From Candidatus Faeciplasma pullistercoris (lineage in GTDB: Bacteria > Bacillota > Clostridia > Oscillospirales > Ruminococcaceae), in the NCBI GenBank assembly GCA_018715525.1, contig DVLL01000010.1:28221-92220 (forward strand): a stretch of 64,000 nucleotides of DNA. Reading direction: 5' to 3'. Made by a program: the position numbers and the translations under genes. A model generated the notes under the pieces. It had not been told where the DNA came from. It did no database searches and was given only the letters and a program-made list of their open reading frames with translations. Below, in pieces: positions 15,254 through 24,530 of this stretch. The first letter of the stretch is position 1. Each line of letters starts with the position of its first letter.

Positions 15254-15280
15254 TTAGCACTCGGGAACAAAGAGTGCTAA
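15254..15280 (+). promoter_or_regulatory. CIRCE operator (HrcA binding site)
   Basis: TTAGCACTC-N9-GAGTGCTAA, a perfect match to the CIRCE consensus (arms 15254-15262 and 15272-15280). It lies 46 bases before hrcA and provides heat-inducible autorepression of the hrcA-grpE-dnaK-dnaJ operon. Confidence 0.98.
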
Positions 15281-15326
15281 CACTTGAAAGCCTTAATTGC
15301 CAAAGCCTTAGTTTGGGGGGAGAAAA

Positions 15327-16403
15327 GTGGACGATCGTAAGCTTAGGATACTTGCTGCGGTTGTTGACGAGTATATAAGGACCGGAGAACCGGTCGGGTC
15401 GAAAGCCATCATGAGCTATGTTAACGCCTCAAGCGCCACCATAAGAAACGAGATGGCGGAGCTTGAAAAGCAGGGCTATCTGGAGCAGCCGCACACTTCT
15501 GCGGGAAGAGTCCCTACCCACTCCGGCTACAGGCTTTATATCGACAGACTGATGCAGACAGAGACGCTTTCCGCTGAGGAAAAAAGGAGGCTGGACAGCA
15601 TGCTTCCCGAAAACGAGTATTCGGAGGAGAGGCTGATAAAGTCGGCGTCAAACGCGTTGGCAGAGCTGACGAGCTGCGCAGTTTTTGTTTCAAGTGAAAA
15701 TCCCAAATTCTCGGTGATATCCAAGGTCGAAGTAATTCCGACAGGAAAAAGGCTTTATGTTCTGCTGATGATAACCTCTTCGGGCAAGATAAAAAACAGG
15801 ACCTGCCGTCTTGAGCTTGAGCTCACGAACGAGCAGCTGGATTTCTTTACAAGCTTTGTTAAGCAGAATCTCGAAGGAGTACCGGTGGACGTTTTGAGCG
15901 ACGAGATGCTCAACAAGATTGAAACCGCCATGGGAACATACCTTATCGCGATGTCGCCGTTGGTGCAGAGTATATTTGACATGTCCAAGGAGATAACCGA
16001 GAGGGAGATAGACGTAAGAGGAGCAAAAAATCTGCTTGAGTGCAAGGAGATTGATCAGCACGAGCTGGTCGCGTTTATGGACAACAGCGAGGAGCTGCGC
16101 AAGCTGGTAGACGACAGCTTCAGCGGCATACATGTTCTTCTATCCGACGAGGACGACAACTTCATGATAGGGAATTCGAGTCTTGTAAGCTCTAATTTCT
16201 ACAAGGACGGCGAGGTGGCCGGACATTTGGGAGTTATAGGTCCGATGAGGATAGACTATAAAAAGATAATTCCTTATATAGAGTACCTGACGGGCAAGAT
16301 AACCGAGATACTCTCGACAGAAACAAAAGAGACACAGGAAGAAAACGATACATTCGATACGGATTTGAGTAATAATGATTCGGACAGTGAAGGTGATATT
16401 TAA
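15327..16403 (+). CDS. hrcA: Heat-inducible transcription repressor HrcA
   Basis: Represses class I heat-shock genes by binding CIRCE; its activity depends on GroEL. The 358 aa start with GTG behind GGGGGAG. The N-terminal winged helix (about 1-75: DDRKLRILAAVVDEYIRTGEPVGSKAI, then ATIRNEMAELEKQGYLEQPHTSAGRVPT) binds DNA; a GAF-like dimerisation domain follows, with LGVIGPMRIDYKKIIPYIEY near the end. The stop codon overlaps the grpE start (TAATG), so translation is coupled. A perfect CIRCE lies upstream. Confidence 0.96.
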   Translation: MDDRKLRILAAVVDEYIRTGEPVGSKAIMSYVNASSATIRNEMAELEKQGYLEQPHTSAGRVPTHSGYRLYIDRLMQTETLSAEEKRRLDSMLPENEYSEERLIKSASNALAELTSCAVFVSSENPKFSVISKVEVIPTGKRLYVLLMITSSGKIKNRTCRLELELTNEQLDFFTSFVKQNLEGVPVDVLSDEMLNKIETAMGTYLIAMSPLVQSIFDMSKEITEREIDVRGAKNLLECKEIDQHELVAFMDNSEELRKLVDDSFSGIHVLLSDEDDNFMIGNSSLVSSNFYKDGEVAGHLGVIGPMRIDYKKIIPYIEYLTGKITEILSTETKETQEENDTFDTDLSNNDSDSEGDI

Positions 16404-16960
16404 TGAACAGCGAGGAAAAGGATACTGAAAAGATAGTGGGCGAGACAGAACCGCAGAAGGCGGAGGCAGCTGCCGCAACCGAGCAGCCTGAGGAAAAAGA
16501 CGAGCTCACGATTCTTAAGGAGCAGAACGAGGCTCTGACAAAGGAGCTTTCGGAGTGCAAGGATCAGCATTTGAGGCTGATGGCTGAATACGAAAATTTC
16601 CGCAAGCGCTCAGCCAAGGAAAGAGCGGATATATATCCGGAGGCGACCGCGAGAGCTATCGAGGCTTTCCTGCCGCTGGCGGACAATTTTGAGAGAGCTG
16701 CCGCTGTCGAGACGACGGACGAAAAGTTCAAGCAGGGAATAATGATGATTTATTCTCAGCTGTGCGAGATACTGAAGACCCTTGATGTCGAGGTCATCGA
16801 CCGCGTCGGAGAGGTGTTTGATCCGAATCTTGAAAATGCGGTGGCGCAGGTCACCGACGAAAATCTCGGCGAAAACATAGTCGCACAGGTTTATCAGAAG
16901 GGCTATAAGCGCGGAAATAAGGTTATAAGACACGCTATGGTAGCCGTTGCAAACTGTTAA
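16403..16960 (+). CDS. grpE: Nucleotide exchange factor GrpE
   Basis: Releases ADP from DnaK. 185 aa: an acidic, low-complexity N-terminus (about 1-50), a long coiled coil (LKEQNEALTKELSECKDQHLRLMAEYENFRKRSAKER) and a C-terminal beta-wing domain (VEVIDRVGEVFDPNLENAVAQV, then GYKRGNKVIRHAMVAVAN). The ATG overlaps the hrcA stop. Standard length and motif order. Confidence 0.95.
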   Translation: MNSEEKDTEKIVGETEPQKAEAAAATEQPEEKDELTILKEQNEALTKELSECKDQHLRLMAEYENFRKRSAKERADIYPEATARAIEAFLPLADNFERAAAVETTDEKFKQGIMMIYSQLCEILKTLDVEVIDRVGEVFDPNLENAVAQVTDENLGENIVAQVYQKGYKRGNKVIRHAMVAVANC

Positions 16961-17022
16961 GCCTTTCACATATATATTTAAAAACGAAATAATTTCTTTA
17001 TTTGAAAAGGAGTAGATTCAAT

Positions 17023-18855
17023 ATGTCAAAGATTATAGGTATAGACCTTGGTACAACCAATTCCTGCGTAGCCGTTATGGAAGGCGGCGAGGCTGTAGTA
17101 ATCCCCAACAGCGAGGGCGCAAGAACAACACCTTCTGTTGTGGGCATTTCAAAGAACGGCGACAGACTTGTAGGTCAGGTCGCGAAGAGACAGGCGGTTG
17201 TAAACTATGAGAACACCGTTCTTTCCATTAAGCGTCACATGGGTTCTGACTATAAGGTAACTCTGGGCGGAAAGAGCTACACTCCACAGGAAATTTCCGC
17301 AATGATTCTGCAGAAGCTCAAGACCGATGCCGAGGCATACCTCGGCGAGAAGGTCACAGAGGCTGTAATCACTGTTCCCGCGTACTTCACCGATGCTCAG
17401 CGTCAGGCGACAAAGGATGCAGGACAGATAGCAGGCCTTAACGTAAGACGTATCATCAACGAGCCTACCGCTGCGGCTCTTTCCTATGGAATAGATAAGG
17501 AAGAGGAGCAAAAGGTAATGGTTTACGATCTGGGCGGCGGTACCTTCGATGTATCCATCATCGAGATGGGCGACGGCGTTACAGAGGTACTTGCTACCGC
17601 GGGCAACAACCACCTCGGCGGCGACGACTTCGATCAGAGGATCATTGACCTTTTGGTATCCGAGTTCAAGAAGACTGAGGGCATTGACCTCTCCAAGGAT
17701 AAAATGGCTATGCAGAGGCTCAAGGAAGCGGCTGAGAAGGCTAAGATAGAGCTTTCTAATGTGCCTTCGTCAAACATCAACCTTCCGTTCATCACTGCGG
17801 ATGCAACAGGTCCTAAGCACCTTGATTACACCCTTACAAGAGCTAAGTTCAACGAGATAACCGCCGACCTTGTAGAGGCCACCGTAGGTCCCGTAAAGCA
17901 GGCGCTTTCTGACAGCGGACTTTCGACGTCAGACATCAACAAGGTTCTTATGGTCGGTGGTTCTTCAAGAATCCCCGCCGTCATAGACGAGGTAAGAAAG
18001 ATCACCGGTAAGGAGCCGTTCAAGGGCATCAACCCCGATGAGTGCGTAGCTCTCGGAGCCGCATACCAGGGCGGAGTTCTTGCCGGAGATGTAAAGGAAG
18101 GACTGCTTCTTCTCGATGTTACACCGCTTTCACTCGGACTTGAGACCATGGGCGGCATATGCACCAAGATCATTGAGAGAAACACCACCATTCCTACTAA
18201 GAAGACTCAGATATTCTCTACCGCTGCAGACAACCAGTCCGCGGTTGATATAAACATTCTCCAGGGCGAAAGAGAGTTCGCCAAGGACAACAAGCAGCTC
18301 GGTATGTTCCGTCTTGACGGAATCGCTCCCGCTCCGAGAGGAATCCCTCAGATTGAGGTAACCTTCGATATAGATGCAAACGGCATCGTCCATGTATCCG
18401 CAAAGGATCTCGGAACCGGCAAGCAGCAGGATATCACGATCACTTCTTCTACCAATATGTCCAAGGAGGACATAGACAAGGCCGTCAAGGAGGCAGAAGC
18501 CTTTGCAGCCGAGGATAAGAAGAAGAGAGAGGATGTAGACGCAAGGAACCAGGCCGATCAGATGGTATTCCAGACAAAGAAGACCCTCGAGGAGTTCGGC
18601 GACAAGGTGTCCGCAAGCGACAAGTCTGATTGCGAGGCCAAGATAGCCGCTCTTGAGGAGGCTCTTAAGGGAACTGATATCGAGAGCATCAAGGCAAAGC
18701 AGAAGGAGCTTGAGAGCTCTATCCAGGGCATAGCCACAAAGGTATACCAGCAGGCGGCTCAGCAGCAGGCTCAGCAGAACCAGCAGGGCGGTCAGAGCGG
18801 CAGCGGCAATCCCGACGACAAGGTAGTTGACGCCGAGTTCACAGACGCTAACTGA
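17023..18855 (+). CDS. dnaK: Chaperone protein DnaK (Hsp70)
   Basis: ATP-driven Hsp70 chaperone, 610 aa. The start is the ATG of [14 protein letters not shown], ten bases after AAAAGGAG; an ATG 21 bases earlier overlaps the ribosome site. Nucleotide-binding domain (about 1-365) with [13 protein letters not shown] and [10 protein letters not shown]; the linker and substrate-binding domain open near [14 protein letters not shown]. The C-terminal lid ends in a Gln/Gly-rich tail and the acidic DDKVVDAEF motif typical of DnaK. The Bacillota-type deletion in the nucleotide-binding domain is evident from the total length. Third gene of the operon. Confidence 0.98.
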   Translation: MSKIIGIDLGTTNSCVAVMEGGEAVVIPNSEGARTTPSVVGISKNGDRLVGQVAKRQAVVNYENTVLSIKRHMGSDYKVTLGGKSYTPQEISAMILQKLKTDAEAYLGEKVTEAVITVPAYFTDAQRQATKDAGQIAGLNVRRIINEPTAAALSYGIDKEEEQKVMVYDLGGGTFDVSIIEMGDGVTEVLATAGNNHLGGDDFDQRIIDLLVSEFKKTEGIDLSKDKMAMQRLKEAAEKAKIELSNVPSSNINLPFITADATGPKHLDYTLTRAKFNEITADLVEATVGPVKQALSDSGLSTSDINKVLMVGGSSRIPAVIDEVRKITGKEPFKGINPDECVALGAAYQGGVLAGDVKEGLLLLDVTPLSLGLETMGGICTKIIERNTTIPTKKTQIFSTAADNQSAVDINILQGEREFAKDNKQLGMFRLDGIAPAPRGIPQIEVTFDIDANGIVHVSAKDLGTGKQQDITITSSTNMSKEDIDKAVKEAEAFAAEDKKKREDVDARNQADQMVFQTKKTLEEFGDKVSASDKSDCEAKIAALEEALKGTDIESIKAKQKELESSIQGIATKVYQQAAQQQAQQNQQGGQSGSGNPDDKVVDAEFTDAN

Positions 18856-18872
18856 TAGCTGACTAAGTTTAT

Positions 18873-18911
18873 ACCAATCTGCCCCTTCCCAAACAGAACG
18901 GGCAGATTGGT
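18873..18911 (+). repeat. 12-bp perfect inverted repeat between dnaK and dnaJ
   Basis: ACCAATCTGCCC (18873-18884) pairs exactly with GGGCAGATTGGT (18900-18911) around a 15-nt loop. The bases after it (TATTGACTG) are not a U-tract, so full termination is unlikely. It may be a partial terminator or a stability element that sets the DnaK:DnaJ ratio. Confidence 0.6.
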
Positions 18912-18958
18912 TATTGACTGTATAACGGAAATAACCAACCTATTTGATGGAGTAAATT

Positions 18959-20149
18959 ATGGCGGACAAAAGAGATTACTATGAGGTTCTCGGCGTAAGC
19001 AAGACGGCTACCGACGAAGAGCTTAAGCACGCTTATCGTACGCTCGCGAAGAAATATCACCCCGACCTTCACCCAGACGACAAGAACGCCGAGGCGAAGT
19101 TCAAGGAGGTGAACGAGGCGTACGAGGTGCTTTCGGATAAGGAAAAGCGTCAAAAGTACGATCAGTTCGGCTTTGCCGGGGTTGATCCGAGCTACGGCGC
19201 AGGCTCAGGTGCGGGCGCAGGCGGAGCTGGAAGCTACGGAGGAGGCACTGGAGGCTTTGGCGGCTTTGGGGGCTTCGGCGGCTTTGGAGATGTCGGAGAC
19301 ATCTTTGAAAACTTCTTCGGCGGAGGCTTTGGTTCGCAGCGTTCAAATCCCAACGCGCCGAGGCGTGGTCAGGATATAAGAGCCAACCTCACCATAAGCT
19401 TTATGGAAGCGTGCAAGGGCACCAAGAAGCATGTAAAGATATCGAGAAACGAGGTCTGCCCCGACTGCCACGGCACGGGAGCAAAGGCGGGAACAAGCGC
19501 GGAGACCTGTCCCGACTGCCACGGCTCCGGAACTGTCAGAATAAATCAGCGCACCGCCTTTGGAGTATTCCAGACGACCAAGCCGTGTGACCGCTGCGGC
19601 GGAACCGGAAAGATAATCAAGAGCGTTTGCCCTACCTGCTCAGGCAGGGGAAGGGTAAAGGGAACTCTGAGCCGCGAGGTTGAGATACCGGCGGGCATTG
19701 ACGACGGCCAGACGCTTAAGGTTTCCGGAGCCGGAGACAGCGGAGTAAACGGCGGAGGCTACGGAGATCTTAATATAAGGGTGTCGGTAACGCCGAGTGA
19801 TTTCTTTGAGAGGGAAGGCTTCGACGTGTATACCGAGATGCCTATTTCCTTCCTTCAGGCTGCGCTCGGCGACGAGATAACTGTTCCTACGATAGACGGA
19901 AATGTCAAGTACACCGTCCCGGAGGGGACTCAGACCGGTACCGTATTCAGGCTCAGAGGAAAGGGCATAAAGAGGCTTTACCGCACCGACAGAGGTGACC
20001 AGTATGTGACCGTCAAGGTAGAGGTGCCAAAGAACCTGACGAAGAAGCAGGCCGAGCTTCTTAAGGCGTTCGATGATTCTCTTGATGAGAGAAACGAAGC
20101 CGGCAAGAAAACTTTTTTTGAGAAAATGCGCGACATCTGGAACGGCTGA
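18959..20149 (+). CDS. dnaJ: Chaperone protein DnaJ (Hsp40)
   Basis: Co-chaperone that stimulates DnaK ATP hydrolysis. 396 aa: J domain (about 5-70) with the HPD motif at residues 34-36; a Gly/Phe-rich linker unusually dense in [17 protein letters not shown] repeats (about 75-125); a zinc-binding domain with four CxxCxGxG modules ([32 protein letters not shown]); and two C-terminal substrate-binding beta domains. Start ATG at 18959, after GATGGAGTAAATT. Last gene of the heat-shock operon, separated from dnaK by a hairpin. Confidence 0.97.
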   Translation: MADKRDYYEVLGVSKTATDEELKHAYRTLAKKYHPDLHPDDKNAEAKFKEVNEAYEVLSDKEKRQKYDQFGFAGVDPSYGAGSGAGAGGAGSYGGGTGGFGGFGGFGGFGDVGDIFENFFGGGFGSQRSNPNAPRRGQDIRANLTISFMEACKGTKKHVKISRNEVCPDCHGTGAKAGTSAETCPDCHGSGTVRINQRTAFGVFQTTKPCDRCGGTGKIIKSVCPTCSGRGRVKGTLSREVEIPAGIDDGQTLKVSGAGDSGVNGGGYGDLNIRVSVTPSDFFEREGFDVYTEMPISFLQAALGDEITVPTIDGNVKYTVPEGTQTGTVFRLRGKGIKRLYRTDRGDQYVTVKVEVPKNLTKKQAELLKAFDDSLDERNEAGKKTFFEKMRDIWNG

Positions 20150-20184
20150 GCGCTTCAGATCCCGCGCTTCTTCGGCATAACTGA

Positions 20185-20213
20185 TTGACAAACCGCATGG
20201 GTGTTGATATAAT
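20185..20213 (+). promoter_or_regulatory. Perfect consensus sigma-A promoter for the GH27 gene
   Basis: TTGACA (20185-20190), 17 bases, TATAAT (20208-20213): both hexamers match the consensus exactly. It predicts a transcription start at about 20220, right at the foot of the hairpin that follows. Confidence 0.88.
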
Positions 20214-20220
20214 CCAACTG

Positions 20221-20250
20221 GGCGTGCATGCTGCGTATGGCCTGCACGCC
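20221..20250 (+). promoter_or_regulatory. Hairpin at the 5' end of the GH27 message
   Basis: GGCGTGCA (20221-20228) pairs with TGCACGCC (20243-20250). It begins within a base or two of the predicted start site, so the message would open with a stem. It may be an mRNA stabiliser, an operator just downstream of +1, or residual dnaJ termination signal. A related GCGTGCA stem occurs in the GH95 leader. Confidence 0.5.
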
Positions 20251-20290
20251 TTAAATTATGACATTTACTCAAAAGGGACGGTTGATAAAA

Positions 20291-21445
20291 ATGCCTAAGA
20301 ATCTCGGACTTACCCCACCAATGGGCTGGAACTCGTGGAATACCTTTACCGATAAGATCAGCGAGGGGCTCATCAAAGAGTCCGCCGACGCCATGGTGGA
20401 AACAGGACTCAAGGACTGCGGCTATGAGTATATAGTAATCGACGACTGCTGGAGCAAGAGGCAGCGCGATGAAAACGGCGTGCTTGTCGCAGACCCTGAA
20501 AAATTCCCGAACGGAATGAAGGCTGTAGCGGACTATGTACATTCTAAGGGTCTTAAGTTCGGAATGTACTCCTGCGCCGGAACTCACACCTGTGCTGGCT
20601 ACCCTGCATCCTTTGAGCATGAGTTTGTGGACGCCAAGACATTCGCCGACTGGGGAGTTGACTTCCTTAAGTACGACTATTGCTACAAGCCGGACGGAAT
20701 GCCGGGAGAGCTTCTGTACAAGAGAATGGCTATGGCGTTAAGAAACTGCGGCAGGGATATACTTTTCTCGGCGTGCAACTGGGGCGCGGACGGCGTTCAC
20801 AACTGGATAAGGGAATCGGGAGCTCAGATGTTCCGCTCTACCGGAGACATTCAGGATACATGGAACTCCATTTCCAACCTTGCAAAGTCTCAGTTCGGCA
20901 AGCAGAGCCAGCAGGGAGTTTACTGCTGGAACGATATAGACATGCTGGTCGTGGGAATGCACGGCGGCTCGAACAGCTCATGGATAGCGGACGGCATGGG
21001 CTGCACCGATATTGAGTACAAGACTCACTTTTCTATGTGGGCAATCATGAATTCTCCTTTGATGATAGGCTGCGACATCAGGAACATGACTGACGCCACC
21101 AAGAATATCCTCATGAACAAGGACATTATTGCCATAAATCAGGATCCCGAGGGCAGGGGAGCGTATGTGCTCAACTCCAACGGCTGGGCAGGCGTAAATG
21201 TAAAGATACTGGTCAAGGTTCTGGAGAACGGCGATTACGCTATTTGCATGGTCAACTTCGGAGACCACAGAGGAATGGGAACCGTGTGCTTCTGGGATAT
21301 GGGACTTCCGACCGCGTCGGGATATGGCTTTGAGATGTATGACTGCTGGGAGCACAAGAACGAGGGCAAGTTCGCCGAGAGATACTCATGCGATATCGAG
21401 TCCCATGACTGCAAGGTATTAAGAGCCAAGCTCGTCAAGATGTAA
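20291..21445 (+). CDS. Alpha-galactosidase (GH27)
   Basis: Retaining glycosidase removing terminal alpha-D-galactose (raffinose-type sugars, galactomannan side chains). 384 aa; the start is the ATG of MPKNLGLTPPMGWNSWNTF rather than the upstream in-frame ATG, which lacks a ribosome site. The barrel carries the family motifs YIVIDDCW, the nucleophile Asp in LKYDYCYK, the acid/base Asp in FRSTGDIQDTW, and YCWNDIDML. No signal peptide is seen, so it should be cytoplasmic and act on imported oligosaccharides. GH27 also contains beta-L-arabinopyranosidases and alpha-N-acetylgalactosaminidases, so the substrate is inferred. Its stop overlaps the next gene's start. Confidence 0.9.
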   Translation: MPKNLGLTPPMGWNSWNTFTDKISEGLIKESADAMVETGLKDCGYEYIVIDDCWSKRQRDENGVLVADPEKFPNGMKAVADYVHSKGLKFGMYSCAGTHTCAGYPASFEHEFVDAKTFADWGVDFLKYDYCYKPDGMPGELLYKRMAMALRNCGRDILFSACNWGADGVHNWIRESGAQMFRSTGDIQDTWNSISNLAKSQFGKQSQQGVYCWNDIDMLVVGMHGGSNSSWIADGMGCTDIEYKTHFSMWAIMNSPLMIGCDIRNMTDATKNILMNKDIIAINQDPEGRGAYVLNSNGWAGVNVKILVKVLENGDYAICMVNFGDHRGMGTVCFWDMGLPTASGYGFEMYDCWEHKNEGKFAERYSCDIESHDCKVLRAKLVKM

Positions 21446-21648
21446 TGCCAAACTTTGACACCTGTAAAAAGTGCGGCAAGCCGCTCGGCTCGGACGACAT
21501 CGCGATATACCGAAAGATGGTTCTTAGGTGCGCGGAGGAGTTTTTGTGCATAGACTGTCTTGCCGAGTATCTTGGAGTCAGCCGTCAGGCTATCGAGGAT
21601 AGAATAAGGTACTACCGCGAGAGCGGAACCTGCATGCTTTTTAGGTAA
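21445..21648 (+). CDS. Small zinc-ribbon-like protein, function unknown
   Basis: A 67-aa protein whose ATG overlaps the stop of the alpha-galactosidase gene (TAATG), so it is translationally coupled. Two CxxC knuckles, CKKCGKP near residue 7 and CIDCLAEYLG near residue 33, suggest one bound zinc. The C-terminal half (VSRQAIEDRIRYYRESGTCMLF) looks like a short helical DNA- or protein-binding segment. Similar tiny Cys-rich proteins occur in Clostridia, but I know of no assigned function. It ends just before a strong terminator. Confidence 0.75.
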   Translation: MPNFDTCKKCGKPLGSDDIAIYRKMVLRCAEEFLCIDCLAEYLGVSRQAIEDRIRYYRESGTCMLFR

Positions 21649-21659
21649 CAGATATATGA

Positions 21660-21700
21660 AAGCCCTGCGAAGACAGCTATTGTCTTCGCAGGGCTTTTGC
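21660..21700 (+). terminator. Strong (bidirectional) intrinsic terminator
   Basis: A 16-bp perfect stem (21660-21675 with 21681-21696, AAGCCCTGCGAAGACA arm) with a 5-nt loop, then TTTTGC. It ends the GH27 operon and lies 21 bases past the ddl stop on the other strand, so it can serve both. Confidence 0.9.
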
Positions 21701-21720
21701 TAAATTAGGTGTTTTAGATG

Positions 21721-22908
21721 TCAGGCTTTTGTGCCCTTTGCGCCCTTTACTCCGCCGAGGTGAATGCCGGAGAGGACGTTTGTGTCAAACGCATAGGTGA
21801 CGCTGTCGCGTTCGCGTTCGCGCTTGAGAGCAAGAGCTATCATCCGGTCAAGGAGCTCCTTGTATGGCACGCCCTTAGGCTCCCAGAGATAGAAGGAAAG
21901 CGAGCCCGGAATGGTATTTATCTCGTTGAGGTAGATGGTGTTCGAGTCGTTGTCTATCATAAAGTCTATTCTCACAACGCCGTTGCAGCCAAGAGTCTTG
22001 AACGCTTTTACCGCAAGCTCCTGTATGTAGTGTGTGTTCTCAGCCGAGATGTCTGCGGGGATTATCCTTTTGGTGCTCGCCATACCCTTTGAGGACTTTG
22101 AGCCGTCGAGATATTTATCGCTGTAGCTCAGTATCTCATCGCCGCTGACAGGGCGCTCGCAGACCGAAGCCTCGGCGCTTCTGTCGTCTCCGAGGACGGA
22201 GCAGTTTATTTCGGTGAGATTAGTTATCGCCCTTTCGACGAGCACTCTTTTCGAGTATCTGAACGCATCCGAAAGAGAATCCTCGAGCTTGCTCTTTGAG
22301 TCAGCCACGGATATGCCTACGCTCGAGCCGAGGTTTACAGGCTTGACTATCACGGGATAGCCGAAGTTCTTTTCTATGTCGAGTATAACAAGATTTGAAT
22401 TGTCGTCAAACTCGTCGGAATGATAGATCCTGCAGTCGAGTACGGGTATGCCGTTCTCTTTGAAGACAGACTTCATGGCGTATTTATCCATTCCGATCGC
22501 CGCGGAGAGTATGTCGCAGCCGACATACGGCACTCCGAGAAGGTTAAGGTATCCTGCCGCCGTACCGTCCTCGACGTTCGTTCCGTGAACAATCGGGAAG
22601 GCAACGTCAACATAGCTGACAAGCGGGTTCTTAAAGAGCTTGTGCTCTAATCTGAGTATTTCAACTCTGCCGCCATGCCTTGCCATGGTTACGGGGTAGC
22701 TTTTTGCGAGCAGACCCTTTATGTCCTTGTAGGCCTCGATGTCGCCTATATGCTCGCCGCAGTACATCTCGCCTGACTTGGTTATGTATATGGGGATGAC
22801 ATTGTATTTTTCCCTGTCAAGGTTTTGCGCGGCCTGCAAAGCCGAGATAATGGATATCTCGTGCTCCACGCTTTTTCCGCCGAACATCAGCGCCAGATTT
22901 ATTTTCAT
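21721..22908 (-). CDS. ddl: D-alanine--D-alanine ligase
   Basis: ATP-grasp enzyme joining two D-Ala for peptidoglycan precursors; 395 aa. Motifs: FGGKSVEHEISI at the N-terminus, the PVIVKPVNLGSSVGISV ATP loop, and the C-terminal FMIDNDSNTIYLNEINTIPGSLSFYLWE metal site. The omega-loop segment reads SYSDKYLDG, with Tyr where D-Ala-D-lactate ligases carry Phe, which fits D-Ala-D-Ala specificity and vancomycin sensitivity. Residues after about 375 are a short extra tail ending GVKGAKGTKA. Third gene of the minus-strand hydrolase-murF-ddl operon, an order that pairs Ddl with the enzyme using its product. Confidence 0.95.
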   Translation of the reverse strand: MKINLALMFGGKSVEHEISIISALQAAQNLDREKYNVIPIYITKSGEMYCGEHIGDIEAYKDIKGLLAKSYPVTMARHGGRVEILRLEHKLFKNPLVSYVDVAFPIVHGTNVEDGTAAGYLNLLGVPYVGCDILSAAIGMDKYAMKSVFKENGIPVLDCRIYHSDEFDDNSNLVILDIEKNFGYPVIVKPVNLGSSVGISVADSKSKLEDSLSDAFRYSKRVLVERAITNLTEINCSVLGDDRSAEASVCERPVSGDEILSYSDKYLDGSKSSKGMASTKRIIPADISAENTHYIQELAVKAFKTLGCNGVVRIDFMIDNDSNTIYLNEINTIPGSLSFYLWEPKGVPYKELLDRMIALALKRERERDSVTYAFDTNVLSGIHLGGVKGAKGTKA

Positions 22909-22929
22909 ATCAATTCTTCCTCTCAGCTA

Positions 22930-24513
22930 TCAATAATTGTCGGGCAAATCATTTTCAAGAAGTATTATCTTACGTCTTCCGTCGCTTGTCAAGGAGTAGA
23001 CCTTGTGCATGGCGTCCTGAAGGCTTTGGGCGACATAGATTTTGTCCTCCGGGAAGCCGGCGCTGCTTAAGCCGTCGTATATTGGCTTGGTCTGCTTTTC
23101 TCCGACCAGCGCGACAAAGTCGCATACCGCCGCGGCGTCGACGCCGAACTGCCTGTTGAGCTCATATTCCATCTCGCCCAGCTCTATCATTCCGGGAGTG
23201 ACTAAAATCTTCATTCCCGTGGTCATAGACAGCGCTTCAAGAGCGGCCTTTGTACCTGACGGATTAGAGTTGTAGGCATCGTCTATTACCGAGTAGTCGC
23301 CTCTATTTATGAGCTGTAGCCTGTGAGGCACACTCTCAAGCCTTCTTACAGCCGGACGGAGCTCCTCCAAGCTTATGCCGAGGCTGTTTGATACCGCTAT
23401 CGCGCCGCAGATGTTTACGACATTGTGTCTTCCTATGAGCGCGGTCTTATACTCGCAGCTTTTGCCGTCAGGGGCGTGAAGAGTGAACTCGGAGCCCCTT
23501 TCTGAAATCCTCAGGTCGGTAACATAGTAGCCGGAGTGATCATCAATGCCGTAGGCTATATGCGGGTGGGGATGATTGGCGGCTTGTATGTTCTCGTCAT
23601 CCATATTCAAGAAGAGAAGTCCGTCTTGGGGCAGAGAGTCTGCAAGCTCAAATTTGGTTTTTCTTACGTTGTCTATCGTCTTGAAGCTCTCGAGGTGCAT
23701 GGGACCCACTGAGGTGATAATGCCGTGCTTTGGGTGGACAATGTCGCATATTTCCCTGATGTCTCCGACGTTTTTCGCTCCCATTTCGCAAAGAAATATG
23801 TCGTGTATCGCGCGAAGCTCACCGCGTATGGTTTTTACGACTCCGAGCGGGGTATTAAAGTTTCCGGGAGTCTTGAGTACGTTGTACCTGACGCTTAACA
23901 GTGTGTCCAAAAAATACTTGACGCTTGTTTTTCCGAAGCTGCCGGTTATTCCTATGACTATAAGCGAGGGGCAGCTTTTGAGTATCCTTTTCGCGTCCCT
24001 AATGTACATTTTGTTTATACTCAGCTCAAGCGGGCGGTTTAGCATGTTGGCAAAAAGAATGAGAAGCGGAAGAAGCAGCAGCCAGAGCGAGCATATGGAG
24101 ATGGCTAAGACCGACAGCTCCGCTCCGAAAATTACAGGGACAAGAAGCGGAAGTATCAATATGACAAAGAGAGTGACTATCAGTCTTATCACTCTTTTGG
24201 TATATTTGAGCGGAGTTTTGTACGACCTCTTTGGGAGCTTTGTCAGTCCGGATACAAGGAATGCCGCGCAGAAGCAGCCCGCGGTCACGGCGAAGCCGGC
24301 TTCGGTCTTGATGAAAGCAAAACACAGCACGCTTGCTGCAAACAGCGCGAGGTGGCAGCCGAGGTACGCCCTCGAATTTTTTTTCACCCATTTAAGCTGA
24401 ACCTTGGGCTTATAGGAGTTGAGCTGGAACATATGGATAAAGAACCTTGCGCCAAGGGCGGCTGCAAAAAGGTAGCATATCGAAGCTAAAGCGGAAAAAA
24501 CTGAGTAAAGCAT
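22930..24513 (-). CDS. murF: Membrane-fused MurF-like ligase
   Basis: A 527-aa protein combining an N-terminal membrane region (about 1-165, with about four to five hydrophobic helices) and a Mur ligase core. The core has the P-loop GITGSFGKTS near residue 188, the central-domain KTPGNFNTPLGVVKT and EMGAKNVGDI motifs, and the C-terminal DDAYNSNPSGTKAAL, all MurF-like. MurF adds D-Ala-D-Ala to the UDP-MurNAc-tripeptide. The usual soluble N-terminal UDP-binding domain of MurF is absent, replaced by the membrane domain. It is adjacent to ddl (21-base gap) and 17 bases after the hydrolase gene. It could be the sole MurF or a specialised paralogue. Confidence 0.85.
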   Translation of the reverse strand: MLYSVFSALASICYLFAAALGARFFIHMFQLNSYKPKVQLKWVKKNSRAYLGCHLALFAASVLCFAFIKTEAGFAVTAGCFCAAFLVSGLTKLPKRSYKTPLKYTKRVIRLIVTLFVILILPLLVPVIFGAELSVLAISICSLWLLLLPLLILFANMLNRPLELSINKMYIRDAKRILKSCPSLIVIGITGSFGKTSVKYFLDTLLSVRYNVLKTPGNFNTPLGVVKTIRGELRAIHDIFLCEMGAKNVGDIREICDIVHPKHGIITSVGPMHLESFKTIDNVRKTKFELADSLPQDGLLFLNMDDENIQAANHPHPHIAYGIDDHSGYYVTDLRISERGSEFTLHAPDGKSCEYKTALIGRHNVVNICGAIAVSNSLGISLEELRPAVRRLESVPHRLQLINRGDYSVIDDAYNSNPSGTKAALEALSMTTGMKILVTPGMIELGEMEYELNRQFGVDAAAVCDFVALVGEKQTKPIYDGLSSAGFPEDKIYVAQSLQDAMHKVYSLTSDGRRKIILLENDLPDNY

Positions 24514-24530
24514 ATGTCTCTCCGAAAAAA

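Noticed and set aside
15250..15326. Riboswitch or leader peptide before hrcA
   Set aside because: The dyad is fully explained by a perfect CIRCE operator.
19640..20620. 326-codon minus-strand frame across dnaJ and GH27
   Set aside because: Spans two well-supported genes and the promoter between them; no recognisable protein.
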